Assembly (NCBI GenBank): GCA_934631055.1
Contig: CAKTXP010000173.1
Location: 1-5,041, forward strand
Direction: 5' to 3'
DNA length: 5,041 nucleotides
Origin: an uncultured Clostridia bacterium
Lineage (GTDB): Bacteria > Bacillota > Clostridia > Christensenellales > Aristaeellaceae
Part shown: piece by piece, positions 1-5,041 of the stretch
How positions within the stretch are numbered: the stretch's first letter is position 1
Layout of the letters: each line of letters opens with the position of its first letter
The notes under the pieces: generated by a model
What the model saw: the letters and a program-made list of their open reading frames with translations, nothing else
Database searches by the model: none
Told to the model about the DNA's origin: nothing
Position numbers and translations under genes: made by a program

Positions 1-449
1 AGGACGAGAGATAAATTGACGGGAGAGGGATGGCATCTAAGCCAGACAACAGCATAGGTAACCGATACAGATTAATATTTCGTAGATTGCATGGGTGTGT
101 AAACACAAGCATTGCTTGCAAAGTACGTTTCGCAGTTGATGGATAATCCTGAATTTTTGATGACATATCGCAATATAACAATAGGCTATAAATGAGCAAA
201 TCCCAAAAAGTGCACAAATGCCCCTATTTACGCCGAGAGAGTATTTTGAGCAAAAATCTCTTGTAAAACACAATGTCTGAAATCATTGTACCCTTCATCG
301 AATGAGCCGACACATCCGGAAACTGTGCAGCACATAAAGTGGATAAATAAAAGAATCAGCCACATCCTCGCAATGCCTTGTTTTTTGCGAAGCTGGCACT
401 TGTCGAAGGCGGGTTTCTGCTTACAGTTTCGGAAGAATAATAGCCCCTA
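1..449. other. AT-rich upstream region, no supported gene
   Basis: This stretch is visibly more AT-rich than the downstream genes and I see no convincing coding region, tRNA or rRNA in it. Short perfect inverted repeats are present: a 5-bp stem with a 3-nt loop at 106-118 (CAAGC/GCTTG), a 6-bp stem with an 8-nt loop at 270-289 (ACAATG/CATTGT), and a 6-bp stem with an 11-nt loop at 368-390 (TCGCAA/TTGCGA). None is followed by a clear T-run on either strand, so none makes a good intrinsic terminator. A 38-codon frame at 30-146 and a TTG-started reverse frame at 37-273 lack usable Shine-Dalgarno spacing and look accidental. The gene to the left is outside the window. Confidence 0.6.
338..346 (-). 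promoter_or_regulatory. Single DnaA-box-like 9-mer (weak)
   Basis: The minus strand reads TTATCCACT, one mismatch from the classical DnaA box TTATCCACA. It stands alone, with no cluster of boxes and no evident AT-rich unwinding element, so this is not an origin. It lies about 100 bp upstream of the promoter. A one-mismatch match in about 490 bp on two strands is only mildly unexpected, so the call is tentative. Confidence 0.15.
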
Positions 450-451
450 TT
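439..451. repeat. Short inverted repeat overlapping the -35 element
   Basis: AATAG, three C bases, then CTATT form a perfect 5-bp inverted repeat. Its right arm ends two bases into the -35 hexamer. The position would suit an operator bound by a regulator that touches RNA polymerase. The arms are short, however, and the repeat could be chance in AT-rich DNA. The symmetry is seen directly; a regulatory role is inference. Confidence 0.3.
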
Positions 452-479
452 GAAAAAAGAGAGTGTTCTGTGCTATAAT
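450..479 (+). promoter_or_regulatory. Sigma-A type promoter of the parE-parC operon
   Basis: The -35 hexamer TTGAAA (450-455) matches five of six consensus bases. An 18-bp spacer follows, then a perfect -10 hexamer TATAAT (474-479) preceded by TGC, giving the extended -10 motif TGCTATAAT. Transcription should start about 7 bases downstream, near 486-488, giving a leader of roughly 25 nt. It is the only near-consensus promoter seen in the upstream region and sits just before a strong ribosome binding site, so it very likely drives both genes. No alternative sigma-factor motif or SOS box (GAAC-N4-GTTC) was seen nearby. Confidence 0.85.
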
Positions 480-485
480 TTAGTT

Positions 486-493
486 TCGTACGA
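486..493. repeat. 8-bp palindrome at the predicted transcription start
   Basis: TCGTACGA is a perfect 8-bp palindrome covering the expected +1 region, 6 bases after the -10 hexamer and just before the Shine-Dalgarno. It could be a small operator half or a chance palindrome. The symmetry does not extend to the flanking bases. Confidence 0.25.
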
Positions 494-496
494 TTG

Positions 497-504
497 TAAG
501 GAGG
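497..504 (+). promoter_or_regulatory. Ribosome binding site of parE
   Basis: TAAGGAGG is a full anti-Shine-Dalgarno match, with 9 bases between its GGAGG core and the ATG at 514. This fixes the start of the first gene. Because the predicted leader is only about 25 nt, there is no room for a riboswitch or a long attenuator ahead of it. Confidence 0.92.
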
Positions 505-513
505 GCTTTATTC

Positions 514-2481
514 ATGGCGAAAACCTACTCTGCCAGCATGCTCAAGGTGCTTGAAGGGCTGGATGCGGTCCGGATGCGTCCGGGCATGTACATCGGCTCG
601 ACCGGTTCCCGCGGTCTGCATCATCTGCTTTGGGAGATCGTGGATAACGCGATCGACGAGGTCGCCAACGGCTACGCCAGAAGCATCTCCGTAGAGCTGC
701 ATAAGGATGGCAGCGCGTCTGTCGAGGATGACGGACGCGGCGTTCCGGTGGATATTCATCCCGAATTGGGCATCACCGGCGTGGAGGTCATCTATACCAA
801 GCTGCACGCCGGCGGTAAGTTCGATCATCAGAATTATGCGTATTCCGGCGGTCTGCACGGCGTCGGCGCATCGGTCGTCAATGCGCTGAGCAAGTGGATG
901 GTTGTAGACAGCTGCACCGGCGGCGGACATTACCGCATGCGCTTTGAGAGCAACTACGACGAGGAAGAAAGAAAAATCACATCCGGACGCCCGGTTACGC
1001 CGCTTGAGCGCATCAGCGCGACGCGTAAGCATGGCACGCGGGTGACTTTTTTGCCGGATGATACGGTCTTTGAGGAAACGAAGTTCAACGCGGAGACCGT
1101 TCGCAGGCATCTGCGCGAGCTTGCGTATCTAAATAAAGGGCTTTCCATCACGTTCATCGACGAGCGGGAAAAGGATCCTGACAAGCAGAAGACTGTTTTC
1201 ATGTATGAAGGCGGTCTGGCAGACTATGTGCGCTATATCAACCGCGACAAAACGCCGCTGTATGAAAATGTGCTGATGCTGGAGGGCATGCAGGACGATG
1301 TGCGCATCTGCCTTGCCATCCAGCATACGGATGATTACGCGGAGAATATTTTTTCCTATGTCAATAACATCCCGACCGCCGAGGGCGGCACGCATGAGAT
1401 GGGCTTTAAGGCGGGTTTCACCCGTGCGCTTAACGACTATGCCCGCAAGGTTGGCGCGCTCAAGGAGAAGGACAACAACCTGATGGGCGAGGATTTCCGC
1501 GAGGGCATCACGGCAGTGCTGGCGACGTTCGTGCGCAATCCGCAGTTCGAGGGGCAGACGAAGGGCAAGCTGGGCAACACGGAAGTGCGTCCGGCGGTGG
1601 AAGCGTTCGTCTATGCCCGCATGACGGAATACCTTGAAAACCTCAAGAATCAGGATGTGGCGCAGTCCATCGTCGAAAAGGCGATGCGCGCCTGCAAGGT
1701 CCGCGAGGCGGCGCGCAAGGCAAAGGAAGTTGCGCGCGCGAAGAATCAGCTGGACGCTGCGCCGCTTGTCGGCAAGCTTTCCAGCTGTACGGGCAGAAAA
1801 GCGGAAGAGAACGAGATGTTCATCGTTGAGGGCGATTCAGCAGGCGGCTCCGCCAAGCAGGGACGCGACAGGCGCTTTCAGGCGATTCTGCCAATTCGCG
1901 GAAAGCCACTGAACGTTGAGAAAAAGCGCATTGACCAGGTGCTGGCGAATGAGGAATTCCGCTCCATCATCACGGCGCTCGGCACGGGTATTGGCGAGGA
2001 TTTTGATATCAAGAGTTTGAAATACTACAAGGTCATCATCCTGTCCGATGCCGATCAGGACGGCGCACATATCCGCGCGATCCTGCTGACGTTCTTCTAC
2101 CGCTATATGCGCGAACTCATCACGGACGGGCATGTCTATATCGGCATGCCGCCGCTCTATCGCGTGGCAAAGGGCGATAAGATCGTCTACGCTTATGACG
2201 ATAAGGAGCTGGCGTCTGTTACGGCGAAGGTCGGCAAGGGCTACACCATCCAGCGTTACAAAGGCTTGGGCGAGATGGATCCGTCCCAGCTCTGGGAGAC
2301 GACCATGAACCCGGAGAACCGCCAGCTGATGCAGGTCACGCTGGAGGATGTCGCGGAGGCGGAGCGGCTGGTCACGCTGCTGATGGGCGACAAGGTTGAG
2401 CCGCGCCGCGATTATATCACGACCTATGCGGACTTTAATAAAGTCGATACGTTCCTGGCACGAGAAGGGAAGGCGAAGTAA
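514..2481 (+). CDS. parE: DNA topoisomerase IV subunit B (type IIA topoisomerase ATPase subunit)
   Basis: This 655-residue ATPase subunit of a type IIA topoisomerase clamps onto the transported DNA duplex and, with ParC, forms the A2B2 enzyme that unlinks and relaxes chromosomal DNA. The GHKL ATPase domain (about 8-220) carries the catalytic Glu41 and Asn45 in WEIVDNAIDE, DDGRG (72-76) and SGGLHGVG (111-118). The transducer domain follows, with the ATP-contacting Lys350 in QTKGKLGN. The TOPRIM domain (about 430-545) has Glu439 in EGDSAGG and the metal-binding DADQD (512-516). The family signature RYKGLGEM lies at 581-588, and MGDKVEPRR near the end closes the domain. The length fits Gram-positive ParE or GyrB, without the extra TOPRIM insertion of Gram-negative GyrB. 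The start is ATG 514, with an excellent Shine-Dalgarno. RDRRFQA after EGDSAGG and YTIQRYKGLGEM recall Bacillus ParE. GyrB is the alternative; membership of the type IIA B family is near certain, the ParE assignment moderately so. Confidence 0.93.
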   Translation: MAKTYSASMLKVLEGLDAVRMRPGMYIGSTGSRGLHHLLWEIVDNAIDEVANGYARSISVELHKDGSASVEDDGRGVPVDIHPELGITGVEVIYTKLHAGGKFDHQNYAYSGGLHGVGASVVNALSKWMVVDSCTGGGHYRMRFESNYDEEERKITSGRPVTPLERISATRKHGTRVTFLPDDTVFEETKFNAETVRRHLRELAYLNKGLSITFIDEREKDPDKQKTVFMYEGGLADYVRYINRDKTPLYENVLMLEGMQDDVRICLAIQHTDDYAENIFSYVNNIPTAEGGTHEMGFKAGFTRALNDYARKVGALKEKDNNLMGEDFREGITAVLATFVRNPQFEGQTKGKLGNTEVRPAVEAFVYARMTEYLENLKNQDVAQSIVEKAMRACKVREAARKAKEVARAKNQLDAAPLVGKLSSCTGRKAEENEMFIVEGDSAGGSAKQGRDRRFQAILPIRGKPLNVEKKRIDQVLANEEFRSIITALGTGIGEDFDIKSLKYYKVIILSDADQDGAHIRAILLTFFYRYMRELITDGHVYIGMPPLYRVAKGDKIVYAYDDKELASVTAKVGKGYTIQRYKGLGEMDPSQLWETTMNPENRQLMQVTLEDVAEAERLVTLLMGDKVEPRRDYITTYADFNKVDTFLAREGKAK

Positions 2482-2483
2482 TG
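2467..2483 (+). promoter_or_regulatory. Ribosome binding site of parC with TAATG stop-start overlap
   Basis: GGGAAGG (2467-2473) lies inside the last codons of parE, 7 bases before the parC ATG. The parE stop TAA (2479-2481) shares its final A with the parC start ATG (2481-2483). This layout indicates translational coupling: ribosomes finishing the B subunit can restart on the A subunit, which suits equal production of two proteins that assemble as A2B2. The arrangement also fixes the parC start over the next in-frame ATG at 2553. Confidence 0.85.
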
Positions 2484-4961
2484 GCACGCAGGAAAGACGG
2501 CGGACAGCCGCCCAAGGAAACAGCACCGCGTCATGAGATTATCCAGAAGCCCATGGACGAGGTCATGCATATTTCCATGATTCCCTATGCGGAGCATGTC
2601 ATTCTGGAACGCGCGCTTCCGCGTGTGGAGGATGGACTCAAGCCCGTTCAGCGCCGCATCCTGTTTACGCTGAACGAACTGGGCGTGACACCCGATAAGC
2701 CGCATAAGAAATGCGCGCGCATCGTCGGTGACTGCCTGGGTAAATATCATCCGCATGGCGACAGCTCGGTCTATGATGCGATGGTTCGCATGGCGCAGCC
2801 GTACAGCATGCGCGCGCTGCTGGTCGATGGTCACGGCAATTTCGGTTCCATCGACGGAGACAGCGCAGCAGCAATGCGTTATACGGAAGCGAGGATGGCG
2901 CCGCTTGCGCTGGAAATGCTTCGGGATATTGACAAGGACACCGTTCCGTTCAGCTTTAACTTCGATGATACGCTGAAGGAGCCGGATATGCTGCCCGCGC
3001 GCTATCCGAATCTGCTGGTCAACGGCGCATCCGGCATTGCGGTCGGTCTGGCGACGAATATCCCGCCGCATAACCTGAAAGAAGCCATTGACGCGGCGAT
3101 TCTCGTCATGGACAAGCCGGAAGCGACGCTTGAGGAGATCATGCAGGTTCTGCCCGCGCCGGACTTCCCGACGGGCGGACGGCTGATCCGCAACGATGAG
3201 ATTAAAAACGCCTATGCGACCGGACGCGGCAAGCTGACCCTGCGCGCAAAAGTGCATATCGAGGACGGTTCGGCAGGACGCAAGCTCATCGTCATCACGG
3301 AGGTTCCGTATCAAGTACCGAAGGCGGCGATGCTTGAAAAGATCCTCAAGCTCAGCGAGGAGCGCAAGACGCAGCTCGGCGGGATATACGATATCCGCGA
3401 CGAATCCGACAGGATGGGTCTGCGCGCGGTCATCGAGATCAAGCGCGACGTCGATCCGATGGCGATCCTTTCCGTGCTTTATAAGTATTCCGATTTGCAG
3501 GTGACGTTCGGTGTCAACATGGTCGCGATCGCGGAAGGACGCCCGATGCAGATGGGCGTCAAGGCGATGCTTACCTATTATATTGAGCATCAGAAGCGCG
3601 TCGTGACCCGCAGAACGAAATATGAACTGGAACAGGCACGCGCCCGGGAGCATATCCTCGCGGGCTTGATGGTTGCGGTCAACCACCTTGACGAAGTGAT
3701 TGCGCTCATCCGCAAGAGCAAGAGCCCGAAGGAAGCCAAGGAACAGCTCATTGCGCGTTTTTCTCTGACGGATATTCAGGCGCAGGCGATTCTGGACATG
3801 CGTCTCCAGCGTCTGACCGGTCTGGAGATTGATGCGCTCCGAAAGGAATACGCCGCAATTCTCAAGACGATAGCCCGGCTTGAGGGCATCCTCAAGAGCG
3901 AGAAGAAGCTCGATGATGTCATTCGTCAGGAGATGACGGAGATTCGCGATCGGTATGGCGATGACCGCCGAACCGAGCTGATCGAGGATGACAGCGCGAC
4001 GATGCCGGTTGTGGAGAATAAGCCCATTGCGGAGGATACGGCGATTCTGCGCCTGCGCGACGGTCAGCTCCGCCGCATGAGCCCGCGTATGGTGGATAAG
4101 TATCTCGCTCAGCCGGGCGCAAAGGATGAAGTCGTCGAAATTATCCAAACGGCGACGGATGAAACGCTGTATTTCTTTACCAACAAGGGCAGCTGCTTCA
4201 TGCTCGACGTGGCGAAGATACCGGAAACGATGCGCCTGAAAGAGCGCGGAAGCCTGCTTACAGGGTTGATCGCTGGGCTGGCGGATGGCGAACACGCCGT
4301 CGCCATGATCTGCGTCAAGACGGATGAAATGACAAAAAAAGGCGATTTCCTCTTCATTACGAAAAACGGACAGGTCAAGCGCACGGCTGCCGCGGAATAC
4401 GGCATCCGCCGCGCGCGGTTCTCGGCAATCAACCTCAAGGACGGCGATGAACTGGTCGGCATGGTGCAGGTCGATCCCGACGACAAGGACGATATCGTTC
4501 TGATTACGCAGACCGGCATGGCGCTGCGCTTTAAGCTCGATACGGTTTCCTGTACGGGCAGAGCGACCGCAGGCGTCCGCGGCATCGATGTCGCGAAGAA
4601 CGACGCCGTGCGCTGGTTTGAGATTCCCAAGACGGGCGCGATGCTGTTCGTCATCAGCGACCGCGGATTTGGCAAGCGCATGCTCTGCGACGACGTAGAG
4701 CGCCAGGGACGTGCGGGCAAGGGGCAGAAGCTCCTGCCGATGAATAAGACCGGCGAGACGGGTCAGGCGCTTGCCGCCTGCCTGAACGTGACGGATGCGA
4801 AAGCCGTCCGCGTCGAGCAGAAGCATGGACATGTAACGACGCTCGACGTGGGCGAGATACCCGTTCAGCGTCGTTCGTCCAAGGGCGAGCTGCTTGTCAA
4901 CGTATTGCTTGACGATGTGGTGGAGTATGCCGCGCTCGCCGGAGATATGCAGGAAAAATAA
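2481..4961 (+). CDS. parC: DNA topoisomerase IV subunit A (type IIA topoisomerase cleavage subunit)
   Basis: This 826-residue subunit makes the transient double-strand break through which ParE drives a second duplex. After a basic 18-residue tail, the winged-helix core holds the active-site Arg133 and Tyr134 (AMRYTEAR). The quinolone-contact segment GDSSVYD has Ser95 and Asp99, matching E. coli GyrA Ser83 and Asp87. The tower segment has the DNA-intercalating Ile186 in NGASGIAVG. A coiled-coil arm (about 370-500) includes AQAILDMRLQRLTGLE and ends at GDDRRTEL. From about 518, six GyrA/ParC beta-pinwheel repeats follow. Canonical QRRGGKG is missing from blade 1, where QPGAKDE (544-550) stands; degenerate versions, QGRAGKG (742-748) and QRRSSKG (796-802), occur in the last blades. 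There is no acidic C-terminal tail. The missing box and the pairing with a ParE-like gene favour ParC, whereas the cleavage core reads GyrA-like, so a divergent GyrA remains possible. The reading frame is intact. Confidence 0.93.
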   Translation: MARRKDGGQPPKETAPRHEIIQKPMDEVMHISMIPYAEHVILERALPRVEDGLKPVQRRILFTLNELGVTPDKPHKKCARIVGDCLGKYHPHGDSSVYDAMVRMAQPYSMRALLVDGHGNFGSIDGDSAAAMRYTEARMAPLALEMLRDIDKDTVPFSFNFDDTLKEPDMLPARYPNLLVNGASGIAVGLATNIPPHNLKEAIDAAILVMDKPEATLEEIMQVLPAPDFPTGGRLIRNDEIKNAYATGRGKLTLRAKVHIEDGSAGRKLIVITEVPYQVPKAAMLEKILKLSEERKTQLGGIYDIRDESDRMGLRAVIEIKRDVDPMAILSVLYKYSDLQVTFGVNMVAIAEGRPMQMGVKAMLTYYIEHQKRVVTRRTKYELEQARAREHILAGLMVAVNHLDEVIALIRKSKSPKEAKEQLIARFSLTDIQAQAILDMRLQRLTGLEIDALRKEYAAILKTIARLEGILKSEKKLDDVIRQEMTEIRDRYGDDRRTELIEDDSATMPVVENKPIAEDTAILRLRDGQLRRMSPRMVDKYLAQPGAKDEVVEIIQTATDETLYFFTNKGSCFMLDVAKIPETMRLKERGSLLTGLIAGLADGEHAVAMICVKTDEMTKKGDFLFITKNGQVKRTAAAEYGIRRARFSAINLKDGDELVGMVQVDPDDKDDIVLITQTGMALRFKLDTVSCTGRATAGVRGIDVAKNDAVRWFEIPKTGAMLFVISDRGFGKRMLCDDVERQGRAGKGQKLLPMNKTGETGQALAACLNVTDAKAVRVEQKHGHVTTLDVGEIPVQRRSSKGELLVNVLLDDVVEYAALAGDMQEK

Positions 4962-4979
4962 GCAAAGCAAACTTGGCTT

Positions 4980-5016
4980 GAATAGCAATATTAAGAAATT
5001 CAGCTATTCTTTCATT
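4980..5016 (+). terminator. Possible weak intrinsic terminator after parC
   Basis: GAATAGC (4980-4986) and GCTATTC (5003-5009) form a perfect 7-bp inverted repeat starting 18 bases after the parC stop. AAT (4987-4989) and ATT (4998-5000) can extend the stem past a two-base bulge. The downstream tract TTTCATTT is T-rich but interrupted, and the stem is AT-rich, so termination would be weak. A second structure around GGG (5025-5027) and the C-run at 5035-5040 may continue past the window and be the stronger terminator. Confidence 0.4.
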
Positions 5017-5041
5017 TGCGGAAAGGGCTATTCTCCCCCCT

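Noticed and set aside
30..146. A 38-codon + strand frame starting at ATG 30
   Set aside because: The purine-rich stretch ahead of it touches the ATG directly, which is too close for a ribosome binding site. No -10 or -35 pair fits, and the peptide resembles nothing known to me.
37..273. A 78-codon minus-strand frame, rich in Cys and Ile
   Set aside because: It starts with TTG and the bases ahead of it contain no Shine-Dalgarno. The odd Cys/Ile composition is what AT-rich non-coding DNA gives, and no domain or signal peptide pattern is convincing.
368..390. TCGCAA/TTGCGA hairpin with a T-run, as a terminator of an upstream gene
   Set aside because: The T-run (381-386) lies in the loop and right arm rather than after the stem, and no coding region ends just before it.
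319..430. GAAACTG (319-325) and CAGTTTC (424-430) as a long-range inverted repeat
   Set aside because: Seven matching bases 98 nt apart are expected by chance in a region of this size, and the flanks do not extend the pairing cleanly.
2424..4988. An 854-codon open frame on the minus strand opposite parC
   Set aside because: It is exactly in codon register with parC, so it is open only because parC avoids TTA, CTA and TCA. It begins with TTG inside the 3' hairpin region, has no Shine-Dalgarno, and its protein has no recognisable motif, while the + strand encodes an intact topoisomerase subunit.
439..5032. AATAGCCC before the operon (439-446) matched by its reverse complement GGGCTATT after it (5025-5032)
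   Set aside because: This could suggest flanking inverted repeats of a mobile unit. The match is only 8 bp and does not extend on either side, there is no target-site duplication, and a housekeeping topoisomerase operon needs no such explanation.

Overview
The window holds one complete two-gene operon on the + strand. It encodes both subunits of a type IIA DNA topoisomerase: the ATPase/TOPRIM (B) subunit at 514-2481 and the DNA-cleaving (A) subunit at 2481-4961. I call them ParE and ParC (topoisomerase IV). The evidence is the compact Gram-positive-type B subunit, the B-then-A order with a one-base overlap, a dedicated promoter with no dnaN/recF-type gene visible upstream, and the lack of a canonical GyrA box in the first C-terminal blade of the A subunit. 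Much of the A-subunit core reads as GyrA-like, so a second, divergent gyrase is the main alternative.

The organism is probably a Bacillota (Firmicutes) member of moderately high GC, perhaps Negativicutes or Clostridia. Reasons are the strong TAAGGAGG Shine-Dalgarno, the canonical sigma-A promoter, and a GyrB/ParE without the roughly 165-residue TOPRIM insertion of Gram-negative GyrB. Genus cannot be decided here. Coding DNA is GC-rich, while both flanks are clearly AT-rich.

Layout: 1-449 is AT-rich and non-coding as far as I can tell, with only short inverted repeats and one DnaA-box-like 9-mer. A near-consensus promoter lies at 450-479 (TTGAAA, 18 bp, extended -10 TGCTATAAT). It implies a leader of about 25 nt, with TAAGGAGG nine bases before the parE start. 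parE ends in TAATG, whose last three bases start parC. After parC there is an AT-rich 80-nt tail with a 7-bp inverted repeat that may be a weak terminator.

The two proteins form an A2B2 enzyme. The A subunit cuts both strands through a tyrosine, and ATP-driven closure of the B subunit passes a second duplex through the break. Topoisomerase IV mainly unlinks daughter chromosomes and relaxes supercoils. All catalytic residues I could check are present.

I found no evidence of a previously undescribed system. The points most worth a second look are the displaced GyrA-box-like motifs in the A subunit, the symmetric sequences around the promoter, and the near-total absence of TTA, CTA and TCA codons, which explains a very long antisense open frame.
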